Assembly (NCBI GenBank): GCA_963725505.1
Contig: CAVRYN010000005.1
Coordinates: 124,001 to 188,000 of the forward strand
Direction: 5' to 3'
DNA length: 64,000 bases
Source of the DNA: Udaeobacter sp963725505
Lineage (GTDB): Bacteria > Verrucomicrobiota > Verrucomicrobiia > Chthoniobacterales > UBA10450
Position numbers and translations under genes: made by a program. This document shows, in pieces, positions 43,459-52,695 of this stretch. Within the stretch, counting starts at the first letter, position 1; each line of letters starts with the position of its first letter. Under the pieces are notes generated by a model, which saw nothing but the letters and a program-made list of their open reading frames with translations, made no database searches and was not told the origin of the DNA.

Positions 43459-43776
43459 CTACGAAAACCGCACGTCCTTGCCCGGATCCATCTCGAAGTC
43501 CAGCGTCAGGGAATCCTCCGTGTTCGGCTTGATCACTTCCTCCACAAACTTCACGTAGATCGAGTCTTCGCGGAAAATGGCGTACTTGTCCATCGACTCA
43601 AAATCGATGGCGATGAAGAACGGCCAGTCCATTTCGGGGTCAATCCGTTTCCCGCATTTGATGCTGAGGACCTCGGGAATTTTCAGGAGCTGCATCCGTG
43701 CGTTCATCATCATCGCTTCCACGCGGTCCGGCGTGACCTCGGGGTTGAGTTTGTAGAGAACGACATGATGAACCAT
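43459..43776 (-). CDS. Dabb (stress-responsive alpha/beta-barrel) protein
   Basis: From ATG 43776 the 105 aa protein reads MVHHVVLYKLNPEVTPDRVE then LKIPEVLSIKCGKRI and SMDKYAIFREDSIYVKFVEE, which is the Dabb ferredoxin-like dimeric barrel with HHVV.YK at the start. Members are small enzymes or stress proteins; no specific reaction can be assigned. It is divergent from the GT2 gene at 43868. Confidence 0.88.
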   Translation of the reverse strand: MVHHVVLYKLNPEVTPDRVEAMMMNARMQLLKIPEVLSIKCGKRIDPEMDWPFFIAIDFESMDKYAIFREDSIYVKFVEEVIKPNTEDSLTLDFEMDPGKDVRFS

Positions 43777-43867
43777 GAGGGTAAAGCTAATAGGCGGTTC
43801 CGAGCTGCCGCGCAAGTGCGAATCAGCGGCGATTGACCGTGACGAGCTAGTGACGCTAATTTGACGC

Positions 43868-44875
43868 ATGGATGATGTCTCGCGGACCGCACCGCTGCTT
43901 TCAGTGGTCATACCGCTTTACAACGAGGGCTCGCATGTGAGAGAGCTTCTATTGGATCTGAAGAGCGCATTGCAACAGGCCGGATGCCGATTTGAGGTGG
44001 TTCTCGTTGATGACGGCTCGCCTGACGACACTTGGGAGCGAATCAAAGACGAGGCGCGAGCCCTTCCGAACTTGCGCGCGGTGCGGCTGAGTAGAAATTT
44101 TGGCAAAGAATTGGCGCTCTGCGCAGGTCTGGAGCGCGCGCGCGGCGACGCCGTAGTGGTGATGGACGGAGATGGACAACACCCGCCTTCGCTATTGCCG
44201 GTCATCGTCGAGAAGTGGCACAGCTCAGGAGCAGACATTGTGCAAGGAGTGAAAGCCAGGCGCGGACGAGAATCTTTAACTGGCAAGCTTGGAGCGTTCC
44301 TCTTTTACGCCATTCTGAATAGACTTTCCGGCTTTGAACTGAAAGGTTCCTCGGATTTCAAGCTGATGAGTCGCAAGGTCGCCGACACGTGGCTGGAAAT
44401 GCGCGAACGTAACGTGTTCTTTCGCGGCATGACTGCGTGGATGGGTTTTAAGACGGTGCAGGTTCCGTTCGCGGTACCTGCTCGGCGTGCCGGAAAGTCA
44501 GGCTGGTCGTATTTCAAGCGGTGGAAACTCGCCTTGATCGGAATAACGACTTTCTCGTCCTTCCCGCTGCACTTTGTGACGTTTGCCGGCATAGTTTTTT
44601 TTATCTTTGCGGTTGGCTTGGGCATCCAGACGCTCTATTTGAAACTAGCCGGTCGCGCCTTAACCGGTTTCGCCACCGTAATTCTTCTGGAGCTCATCAT
44701 CGGCAGCCTTTTGATGATCAGCCTCGGTATCATTGGCGAATATCTCGCACGCATTTACGAAGAGGTTAAGGGACGTCCACGTTACATAGTGACTGAATCG
44801 ATCGATTTAGCTGACGGAAAAACGCGCCTTCTGCCCCTCGGGAATCGTGGTCCCCGGCCCGCGAACCATGACTGA
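43868..44875 (+). CDS. GT2 polyprenyl-phosphate glycosyltransferase (GtrB/DPM-like)
   Basis: The 335 aa protein has a GT-A domain (LLSVVIPLYNEGSHVRELLL, VVLVDDGSPDDTW, VVMDGDGQHPPSLL) followed by two membrane helices (FVTFAGIVFFIFAVGLGIQT and LLELIIGSLLMISLGIIGEY). This is the GtrB/Dpm1 layout that transfers a sugar to undecaprenyl phosphate on the cytoplasmic side. The next gene, a GT-C-like protein overlapping by 8 bases, would be the natural user of the lipid-linked sugar. Confidence 0.9.
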   Translation: MDDVSRTAPLLSVVIPLYNEGSHVRELLLDLKSALQQAGCRFEVVLVDDGSPDDTWERIKDEARALPNLRAVRLSRNFGKELALCAGLERARGDAVVVMDGDGQHPPSLLPVIVEKWHSSGADIVQGVKARRGRESLTGKLGAFLFYAILNRLSGFELKGSSDFKLMSRKVADTWLEMRERNVFFRGMTAWMGFKTVQVPFAVPARRAGKSGWSYFKRWKLALIGITTFSSFPLHFVTFAGIVFFIFAVGLGIQTLYLKLAGRALTGFATVILLELIIGSLLMISLGIIGEYLARIYEEVKGRPRYIVTESIDLADGKTRLLPLGNRGPRPANHD

Positions 44876-46514
44876 GAAGAACGCAGGCTCGCGGGCGAAC
44901 AATGCAGCGGGGTCTTTGAGAACGTGGCTCCCGCCAGCGCTGGTCTTCGCCGTCGTGCTTTTAGTTATGTTCTGGAGGCTTGGGAGCTATCCACCCTACT
45001 TCAACGACTATGTTGACCAGATGATTCACCTGGAAGTGAACAAGGTCTTCGACCACGCGGATATATCTAAGAGAGTGAATTGGTACTGGAAAGAGATGTA
45101 CGCCGCCGGCGCATATGAGTCGCCGCTCTATGGCATGGTCATAGAACTTGGGCTACGGCTCTTCGGGCTTACCCTGTTTGGCGTTCGTTTTTTCCCTGCC
45201 TTGATCGAATTTGGGGCTCTGATCCTTACATTTTTCGCTTTCAGGAAATACTTTCCACAGTACCTTCTGCTCAGTTTCATACTGCTGATGGCACTGTCGC
45301 CATGGCATTTGCTGGTCGCGCGGTCCGGCGGGATTCAGGGGTTCAGCGTTAGTCAGTATCTAATCACGTTCTCCATGTTTGTCCTGCTTATTGACAGAAA
45401 ACGCTCGGTGGGACTTGCAATATTGGCCGGAATAAGCACAGCCACTATCCCATATGGCTACGTAGGGATCCGATTGCTTCTGCCCTTATTCGTACTGTTG
45501 GCAATCGTCTGTTTCAGAAGAATTGAAAAATATAACCTTGTTGCCTACCTGGGCACAATCCTCGCAATCTGTGCTATTCAGATCGGCGATTTTCCTCACT
45601 CTCTCAATATGTACTTTTTTGCCGGAGGAGAAAACCTTATTTCGGCTGCGAGGAGCCTTCCAAATGGCGGCTATGACCTTGCTTTCGTCGCGCACAAACT
45701 GAACGAGAATTTCCAGTTGCTTTTCAAGATGATAATGGGACTAAACGAGAAAGCTTTCTGGAACGTCAACGTGGCAAGCACTACCACGCCTATCGCCGAC
45801 GTGGTACTATATCCCAAGTTCCTTGTACCCTTGTTTATCGTCGGCCTGGTATATTCTCTGGCGCACGCCTATAAGCAGAAGCGGTTCATCCTTGTGATGC
45901 CAGTATTGTTGTTCCTCCTAGGTCTGGTGCCCAATATGATGTCGGGAGCTGGTATTCCCAACCTACTGAGGAGCATCATGCTGCTTGTACCGATATATTT
46001 CTTGATAACATATGGAGCTTACAGTCTATTTTGCTCAATCTATACCATAAGCAGTGACAGGCTTAGGGCTGCTTTCTCGGGACTATTTGCCGTATTCGTT
46101 GGCCTTGCATCCGCGTATCAGGTCAATAACTATTTCCATTACGAAAAGGATACACTATTTGGAGGTAAGAACAACGCTGCTATGGTGATGTACAATGAGT
46201 TTCTGGAGCCTTACATGGTCGGTCATCCAAACAGTCGGATACTTTATCATGAATTGGGTCCAAAACTTGAGTGGAGCTATGTTGTGGTCCGTTGGCTTGG
46301 TGGCAAGCGCGTCCAGACGATGAGAGACGAGGGAAAGCTGATGTTTTTGACAGAAGGCAACCGTGACTCAATGGATAAACTGTTGAAGCAAGGATATTTC
46401 GACATCGTTGTATCGGCTTATCCTGACCAGCTGGAACCCATGCTCCCAGATACAAAGGCTATGGAAGCCAAGGTTTCCCCTCCCGGGTACAAGGTTTACT
46501 ACGTTAAAAGATGA
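44868..46514 (+). CDS. GT-C-like polytopic glycosyltransferase
   Basis: The ATG at 44868 lies inside the last codons of the GT2 gene. The 548 aa protein has about eleven hydrophobic helices. An early acidic periplasmic loop after the first helix (SYPPYFNDYVDQMIHLEVNK) suits the catalytic aspartate of GT39/PMT-like enzymes. A soluble C-terminal part follows (MVMYNEFLEPYMVGHPNSRI, SMDKLLKQGYFDIVVSAYPD). Codons are less GC-rich than in flanking genes, so acquisition is possible. The acceptor is unknown. Confidence 0.75.
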   Translation: MTEKNAGSRANNAAGSLRTWLPPALVFAVVLLVMFWRLGSYPPYFNDYVDQMIHLEVNKVFDHADISKRVNWYWKEMYAAGAYESPLYGMVIELGLRLFGLTLFGVRFFPALIEFGALILTFFAFRKYFPQYLLLSFILLMALSPWHLLVARSGGIQGFSVSQYLITFSMFVLLIDRKRSVGLAILAGISTATIPYGYVGIRLLLPLFVLLAIVCFRRIEKYNLVAYLGTILAICAIQIGDFPHSLNMYFFAGGENLISAARSLPNGGYDLAFVAHKLNENFQLLFKMIMGLNEKAFWNVNVASTTTPIADVVLYPKFLVPLFIVGLVYSLAHAYKQKRFILVMPVLLFLLGLVPNMMSGAGIPNLLRSIMLLVPIYFLITYGAYSLFCSIYTISSDRLRAAFSGLFAVFVGLASAYQVNNYFHYEKDTLFGGKNNAAMVMYNEFLEPYMVGHPNSRILYHELGPKLEWSYVVVRWLGGKRVQTMRDEGKLMFLTEGNRDSMDKLLKQGYFDIVVSAYPDQLEPMLPDTKAMEAKVSPPGYKVYYVKR

Positions 46515-46858
46515 TTGATTCGCAATCGGTTTGGCGCCCAAATGATTAGTGCTGGATCGTGGTCTGGAGTCGCGCCATAACCACTTTGCCGCGGTGATTG
46601 TGAAGGCTGTTTTGTTATTACACTTCGTTGTCGCCTGCGTATGGATGTGCCCGATAAAGAAAGCAGCCTTGGACTCCAAGACGGCTGTTATTAGGTCTGT
46701 CAGTCGTTAGTCTGGCGATTGGCGCGGCCCGCCGATATGGATCCCCCGTGTTTGCAGGCGGTTTGCGCATCGCGCCCGAGTTCGTTAGACTGTTTTTCTA
46801 TTGCGCAAACGCTCGTCTGCGCGACTTTCAGCCACACCCATGCGCCAATCTTTTGTGC
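46515..46858. other. Intergenic region
   Basis: 344 bases between the GT-C gene and the epimerase. A weak hairpin (CTTGGACTCCAAG, around 46668-46680) and GC-rich words near 46730-46790 are visible. No RNA gene or credible coding frame is seen; the epimerase promoter should lie here. Confidence 0.4.
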
Positions 46859-47993
46859 ATGAAAACGATTCTAGTCTTCGCCGGTACTCGGCCTGAGATC
46901 ATTAAGATGGCGCCCATCGTGCGCGAGTTACGAGCGCGGCAGCGTTCCCAAACAGCGAGAAAAAAAACGTGGGGCGCACATTTTTGTTTTTCGGGACAGC
47001 ACTACGAGCTTGCCCTGCCGTTTTTAAGATATTTCGATACGAAACCCGATTCGCAGCTCGATGTGATGGAGTCAGGCCAGAGTCTGGGGCAGCTAAGATC
47101 ACGCGCGACAGCGCAGTTGGATGCATTCTTCAAATGTCACCCTGGAGCGTGCGCGGCTCTCGTCCAGGGAGACACGACTACGGCGTTTGTTGCCGCATTG
47201 TCCGCCTTTGATCACAAGGTTCCCATAGGCCATGTGGAGGCCGGACTAAGAACCTCGGACATCACGGAGCCGTTTCCCGAGGAGCTAAATCGCCGGCTGA
47301 TCACTCGGATTGCCAGGTGGCATTATGCGCCGACCGAGAAAGCAAAACAAGTCTTGCTGTCCGAGCAGGCCGCGCCCGACTCGATCGTTCTCACGCGGGA
47401 ACACTGGTATTGATTCGCTGCTGTGGGCAAGCAACCGATCCTATGACCCTGCATTGAAGGATCTGGCCGCACTCGATGGAAAACGGCTCGTCCTTGTCAC
47501 CGCTCACCGAAGGGAAAACATCGGGGCGCCGCTCGAGAGGATCGCATCCGCTCTGGTCAAGCTTGCTCGCGAATTCAGAGATGCGATGTTCCTTTTGCCT
47601 GTTCACAAAAATCCACAAGTTGCCAGGATAATTCGTGGCCATCTCGCGCGCACCCGAAATATATTGTTGACCGAGCCTCTGGAATATCCCGATTTCGTGT
47701 GGGCGATGAAGCGAGCCGAACTCATCATCACCGATTCCGGCGGGATTCAAGAAGAAGCAGCCAGTTTAAAAAAGCCTGTGTTAGTGGCGCGCAACGAGAC
47801 CGAGCGTACCGAGGCCATCGAATATGGCACTTCATTTTTAGTCGGATCGGACCCCAACCGACTTATCATCATGGCGAAGGAGTTCTTAACTGGTCAACGT
47901 AAACTTGTCTTGAAAAGTGCGGCCAGTCCTTTCGGCGACGGTGCTGCCGCGAGGAGAATTGTTGATCACCTGCTCGCACAGATTTTATCTTAA
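46859..47993 (+). pseudogene. wecB: UDP-N-acetylglucosamine 2-epimerase, one frameshift
   Basis: Frame one (46859-47413) begins MKTILVFAGTRPEIIKMAPI and carries LVQGDTTTAFVAALSAF and GHVEAGLRTSDITEPFPEEL with the active-site region EAGLRT. At about 47396 one extra base changes the frame; the other frame gives GNTGIDSLLW, VLVTAHRRENIGAP, ELIITDSGGIQEEAASLKKP and ends at 47993. The joined length of about 378 aa equals the family norm (about 375). The enzyme makes UDP-ManNAc for surface polysaccharides. The stop overlaps the convergent GT2 gene by 4 bases. Confidence 0.88.
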
Positions 47994-48748
47994 CCTCCGC
48001 GAAAACGCCGCCGCACCAACAACCTCAACGTATCAAAGATCGTTTGCAGGACTGGCATCTTCGTGCGGCCCGGCTTGAGATCGTAGCGCAGAACCAGCGG
48101 AACTTCGCTAGCCACGGGATTGCATTCGCGCAATCGCAAAAGAATATCGAGCATGCACGAAAAGCCGCGCTCAGAGATGAATTCGCTTCCGTAGCGATCA
48201 ACCAGCGCTTTGATGACATCAGCGCGATAAGCGCGATAGCTGCACGTGTAATCGCGCACCCCGCGAATCGGGAAAAGAATTCGACATAGCCACGACGCCG
48301 CCGTACTGAGAGTGCGCCGGTAGAACGAAACTCCACGCACTTGGCTGCCTGTGCGATAACGACTTGCAATGACAATGTCGTTTCCTTCGCGAATCGAGCG
48401 GACCATGTTCAGCGCGAGGCCAACTGGATGGGTATTGTCGGCGTCCATGGTCACGATGGTATCTTTGGCATTTGCCCTGTTGACCGCTTCCATTAGACCG
48501 CGACGCATTGTTTCTCCCAAACCTTTGTTCCCATCGTTGTGAAGCACGCTGACGGGTGCCCGCCTGGCGTAGTCTTCCGCTACCTCACCTGTGCGGTCCT
48601 TGCTCCCGTCGTTGACGACAATGATCGAAAACTCTTCGCCTTTCTGGCCCAGATTTTCGAGCAATGAGTCCAGTAGCGCTGGGAGCGCTCTTTCTTCATT
48701 ATAAGCGGGAAGGACCACCCATATTTTTGAATCAGCGCCTGTTTTCAT
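47990..48748 (-). CDS. GT2 family glycosyltransferase (soluble, Dpm-like)
   Basis: The 252 aa protein reads KIWVVLPAYNEERALPALLD, then FSIIVVNDGSKDRTG, TIVTMDADNTHPVGLALN and ISERGFSCMLDILLRLRECN. It matches the GT2 DPM1-like class without C-terminal membrane helices. It could make a polyprenyl-phosphate sugar for the GT-C proteins encoded just upstream on the same strand (48865-50472). Confidence 0.87.
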   Translation of the reverse strand: MKTGADSKIWVVLPAYNEERALPALLDSLLENLGQKGEEFSIIVVNDGSKDRTGEVAEDYARRAPVSVLHNDGNKGLGETMRRGLMEAVNRANAKDTIVTMDADNTHPVGLALNMVRSIREGNDIVIASRYRTGSQVRGVSFYRRTLSTAASWLCRILFPIRGVRDYTCSYRAYRADVIKALVDRYGSEFISERGFSCMLDILLRLRECNPVASEVPLVLRYDLKPGRTKMPVLQTIFDTLRLLVRRRFRGG

Positions 48749-48864
48749 TTCAGGTGTTTTATCTCTGTAACACGGATGCGCCAGGTAGCCACAAAAATTG
48801 ACGGCGGTAGAGACAGAGGTAATGCTTTCTCTTGGGAGGGATCCATGAGGCTACCTATCGGTGG

Positions 48865-50472
48865 CTACTTCGCTCGGTAAAGCTCATAAACACCGCTTTT
48901 TTGGATAACGTCACAGTTCTGGCAGTCTGAGTTCGAGCTAAGCACAATCGCCTTGGACGGAGGCTTCACGCCATCGGGAAGCCGAACAAACTCAGAGGTA
49001 GGCCTGTTTTCCACAGTAGCGTACCAATACGCATCCATATAAGCGGGACCCCATTGGCCGTTCTCCAGATAGATTGGCCGCTCTGGCCGTGCGACTGCTG
49101 TGTCATAGAGTGGCTTATACAGAACGTCGAAGGCAAAGTATCGCTCTCGTCCCCTACGCCAGAAACCGATTTGGAAATCGACAGCTTGCGCAACGGTCGC
49201 TGCGAGTAAGACTGCAACAATACCCAGCCGAACTGCGCGCGGCGGGTCATGGCTAAAAAGTACGGGACGATCTGGTTCGCCATGGTGCGTTGTGTCGGTT
49301 CTGTCGCCCGCACGGTGCTTTGGATCAGCGGCTGCAAGCATCCATTCCAGCGCCGGCACTGTAAGCACCAGCAGGAAGACGGCGTAACCCATCAGCCGCG
49401 CCTGGTGAAAGGGCCAGTCCGTGATAGCGCCTGGCACGATGGAAACGGCCAGTCCATAGAGCACAAAACGCCACCACGGATCGCGCCAGCGGCGAGCAAT
49501 AACCAGCAGAAGACCAGCCATTGCCAGAATGAAGGTCGCAAGAAGCATCGCTCCGCCTGAACCTTCGACATGATGAGGCCAGTGACCATCTCCCCTCATA
49601 AGCAAAGGGGTCAAACTCTGATCCTGCAAGTAGCACCTGACAAACTCAGCAAACTGAGATGCGATGTCCCTCCAAGGTGCACCAAACCTGATGTACGTAA
49701 CCTCCCAGAGCCGTTTTGTTACCACTCCAGGATGCGATTGATTGAACAGGATAAGTGGTACGAGTGTAAGGCCGTAGGCGAACCAAATTTCGACTACGCC
49801 GAGGAGACGGCGCTTTGTGGTCGCTAACAAAAGTAATCCGAGCGCGTACAACGGCGCCAAAGCGCGCCCGCTGAAATAACCATAAGTCACTAACGCGAGA
49901 CTGCCGGCGACCATTGCAATGTCTTGCAAGCGCCACGTTTCTTTGGAATGGACACGATAGGCTGCAAACAGGAACAGCACAATCGTGAAAGCAGGCAGAT
50001 GTGCATCGAAGACCAATCGGCCCTCTTCGAAGAGCCAAGGCGTCAGTAATGCACTGCCGGCAACGATTATGCCGATCGCACGCTGGCCAGAAATGCGCTT
50101 TGCAAACACACCAAGCAGTAGACACGCCGCAAACATCCAGAAAGCAGCGGACATGCGTGCCACGGAAATGCTCGGGGGAAGGAATCGGAACACGATTGCC
50201 AGCAAATAGATCGCCAGCGGGTTCATATAAGTTGGGTTGCTGACTGCATACTGTTGGAAGAGTACAGGAAAACGCGGGCCGAATTCGCCTGCGCCGGTCC
50301 GGGAAACGAGATAAGCATTGTAGGCGGTTGCTGACTCGTCGAGATAGAAACCTGGTGGATTCTGTGAAATGCCCCACGTATAGAGGCGGAAAAGGAGGAC
50401 GACAGCACTGGCCCATAGTAAAAGTCGCAGGCTCTTTTGAGCCACCGTCCGGACGCTTTGTCTTAAAGGCAT
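48865..50472 (-). CDS. GT-C/GT39-like polytopic glycosyltransferase
   Basis: The 535 aa protein has about ten membrane helices. The first periplasmic loop contains GFYLDESATAYNAYLVSRTG with the adjacent Asp-Glu expected for a PMT-type catalytic site. A soluble C-terminal domain (YLENGQWGPAYMDAYWYATV, DCQNCDVIQKSGVYELYRAK) ends it. It begins one base after the NHL-membrane gene at 50474, so cotranscription with the four NHL proteins is likely. Confidence 0.8.
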   Translation of the reverse strand: MPLRQSVRTVAQKSLRLLLWASAVVLLFRLYTWGISQNPPGFYLDESATAYNAYLVSRTGAGEFGPRFPVLFQQYAVSNPTYMNPLAIYLLAIVFRFLPPSISVARMSAAFWMFAACLLLGVFAKRISGQRAIGIIVAGSALLTPWLFEEGRLVFDAHLPAFTIVLFLFAAYRVHSKETWRLQDIAMVAGSLALVTYGYFSGRALAPLYALGLLLLATTKRRLLGVVEIWFAYGLTLVPLILFNQSHPGVVTKRLWEVTYIRFGAPWRDIASQFAEFVRCYLQDQSLTPLLMRGDGHWPHHVEGSGGAMLLATFILAMAGLLLVIARRWRDPWWRFVLYGLAVSIVPGAITDWPFHQARLMGYAVFLLVLTVPALEWMLAAADPKHRAGDRTDTTHHGEPDRPVLFSHDPPRAVRLGIVAVLLAATVAQAVDFQIGFWRRGRERYFAFDVLYKPLYDTAVARPERPIYLENGQWGPAYMDAYWYATVENRPTSEFVRLPDGVKPPSKAIVLSSNSDCQNCDVIQKSGVYELYRAK

Positions 50473-50473
50473 G

Positions 50474-52615
50474 TTATTTCTTACGGGTTGCGGTAGCTGG
50501 CGGTAGAGGGATGACAGATACTCGCGCGGAACCGGCGTTCAGGACCAAAAGTTTGTCTTTTGCCAGCGCGAGGCCTGATGGACCCTCCAGTTTGTCTGGC
50601 AGCGTCGGTGCTAAGGTCCCGATCCTGTTCCCATGGAGATCAAAAACGAGAATGATGTTCATATGTGCGCTCGACGCGTATAGCCGTCCTCTGTCGGCAT
50701 CAATAGCCAAGTCTTCAAAGCTAACTGGCTGTCCCCATTCGGGCACTAACCATTTGGTTAGAAACTTACCATCCGAATCAAATACCTGGATTCGCTTGTT
50801 AATCGGATCCGCGACATAAACTTTATTGGTTCTCAAATCGAGCGCGACCGAACTAACGCCTGTGAACTGTCCATTGCCAGTTCCCTCGCTGCCCCAACTG
50901 GCAAGTACCTGACCATCCGGACTGAACTTCACAATTCGGTTGCGACCCGAATCGACGACATAAGCCGAATCATCAGGGCCAATGGCGATCTTTCGGGGCC
51001 CGTATAATCCAGGCGCCCACGCCGCGATGAATTTCCCCTCAGGTCCGAGTTTCTGAATGCGGTGCTTTGAGCCTATCTCCGCCACGTAAATATGGCCAGA
51101 GCGATCGATGGCAATCCCATTCGGATCAACTAATTGCCCATGGCCGCTCCCTTTGGCCCCTATGATGCTCAGAAACGTGCCAGTTGGAGAGAATTTCTCG
51201 ATTCGCCCGTTGCCGGTATCAGCTACGAAAATGTTTCCGGCACTGTCAGTCGCAATGGCTCGTGGGCTGTCAAACTGACCTCTTCCATTCCCATGGCCGC
51301 CTTCAAAGGCTGTGACGGGGGAGCCTGGAATTTTGTAGATCACTAAATTGCGAAACACGAGTCCTTTCACTAATGGCCGTTTCTCTTCGTTGACGTCAAT
51401 ATGGGGACTGCTGTAAACAGCCCACAGATCGATAACTCCTGCGACGAGAATACAAGCTGTCACTGTGCCGGCCAAGATTCGGCCTAACATGGGGGGAGTC
51501 TTTAAAGACGACAACCACCACAAGCCGTAAGCTACAAACAGATGACACAGCACCACTACGACGCCTATAAAGAGGGTAGCGTTCCAGAGCGGCAGCGCAG
51601 CTAATAGCAACCCTGAGAAAACAAAACTCTTTACAGGTGTCAGTGCAGGCCTGACGCTCGTGATGAATCTCGAGGCAAAACCTCGATTGAGCTGATTCCA
51701 GTCATTATGTCGCTTTGATTCCCGCAACGCTATCTTAGCATCGGAGGTGATCCCGGCCGCGAAACTTTTTTGGCGATACCGATCAACCAGGAAGATTAAT
51801 ACAAGAAGGAATATCCCGCTCATGAAAGGCAGATGTCGCTGGTTCACAAACGCCATCTGCTTCCAAAATGTCCAAGTCTCAGCGCGAGGTGAGTACTCGG
51901 ATGGGAGAAAACTAGTTAAATGTCGCACTGAGCCATGGAAAAAGAAAAGCGTGGCTCCCAGCCTTCCTACAACACGAGAGTTGAATAGCAACTCACCCAT
52001 CGCCATCACTAGTGAGATCATACTTATGAGACCCAGCACGCTTAGTACATCGACGCTCCAAGGCAGATTTAGGCCAAGGAGGTTCAGATTGCCGGCCTGA
52101 AAATAGAATAGAAACTGATAGTGATTGGGCTGGCCAGCGTAATGCGGGAACTCCGTCGGGAAGTTGTATCCGAAGGCGAAATTTTGGGCGATAGCGAATA
52201 GTAGAGCGAAATCACTGACCTCCATCCCGGAGAGGCGTAGCCGATCCTGCTTATTGATGTAGAGCGTTCCGATCAGCAGAAAGCACGCCGCAGCAAACAG
52301 TGCGCCTAGTGTGATCCAGTCCCACCTGGACGATCCCGGCGCACGCGGCGCAATCATGTCCACCTTTGGAGCTTTTCTGGACAGCCAGAAGATCGCACCA
52401 GGCGCAACCAGAAAAAACAGGAGGTCTGCAGACAGCAAAGGTTCAGCTGTATGGCTAAAAGTCAGCCCAGCCAGATACGTGAGCCATGTGCTGAGCAATA
52501 TGCCAACCAGTACGGCTGCCGCCCAACGGTGCAGGACGGACACAAACCGATAGAAGCGCCGGCAAACGAGATCGCCAAGACAAATTGCCAACCCGAGATA
52601 AATCAGAGCCAACAT
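50474..52615 (-). CDS. Polytopic membrane module fused to a six-blade NHL propeller (paralogue A)
   Basis: The intact 713 aa protein starts MLALIYLGLAICLGDLVCRR. Residues 1-420 are a polytopic region with a conserved loop FGYNFPTEFPHYAGQPNHYQ then FLFYFQAGNLNLLGL, reminiscent of DUF2298-type proteins. Residues about 440-713 contain six NHL-type repeats, such as GRGQFDSPRAIATDSAGNIF, VADTGNGRIEKFSPTGTFLS and NKVYVADPINKRIQVFDSDG. The propeller ends a few residues before the C terminus and should lie outside the cytoplasmic membrane. Its membrane module is shared with paralogue D but not with B or C. Confidence 0.8.
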   Translation of the reverse strand: MLALIYLGLAICLGDLVCRRFYRFVSVLHRWAAAVLVGILLSTWLTYLAGLTFSHTAEPLLSADLLFFLVAPGAIFWLSRKAPKVDMIAPRAPGSSRWDWITLGALFAAACFLLIGTLYINKQDRLRLSGMEVSDFALLFAIAQNFAFGYNFPTEFPHYAGQPNHYQFLFYFQAGNLNLLGLNLPWSVDVLSVLGLISMISLVMAMGELLFNSRVVGRLGATLFFFHGSVRHLTSFLPSEYSPRAETWTFWKQMAFVNQRHLPFMSGIFLLVLIFLVDRYRQKSFAAGITSDAKIALRESKRHNDWNQLNRGFASRFITSVRPALTPVKSFVFSGLLLAALPLWNATLFIGVVVVLCHLFVAYGLWWLSSLKTPPMLGRILAGTVTACILVAGVIDLWAVYSSPHIDVNEEKRPLVKGLVFRNLVIYKIPGSPVTAFEGGHGNGRGQFDSPRAIATDSAGNIFVADTGNGRIEKFSPTGTFLSIIGAKGSGHGQLVDPNGIAIDRSGHIYVAEIGSKHRIQKLGPEGKFIAAWAPGLYGPRKIAIGPDDSAYVVDSGRNRIVKFSPDGQVLASWGSEGTGNGQFTGVSSVALDLRTNKVYVADPINKRIQVFDSDGKFLTKWLVPEWGQPVSFEDLAIDADRGRLYASSAHMNIILVFDLHGNRIGTLAPTLPDKLEGPSGLALAKDKLLVLNAGSARVSVIPLPPATATRKK

Positions 52616-52695
52616 ACCCCGATCCTGGTTGATTTAACGGCTAGCCCCGGCGCAAATCACAATAGCAGTATCCAATGCGACGATTTGCCATGTGA

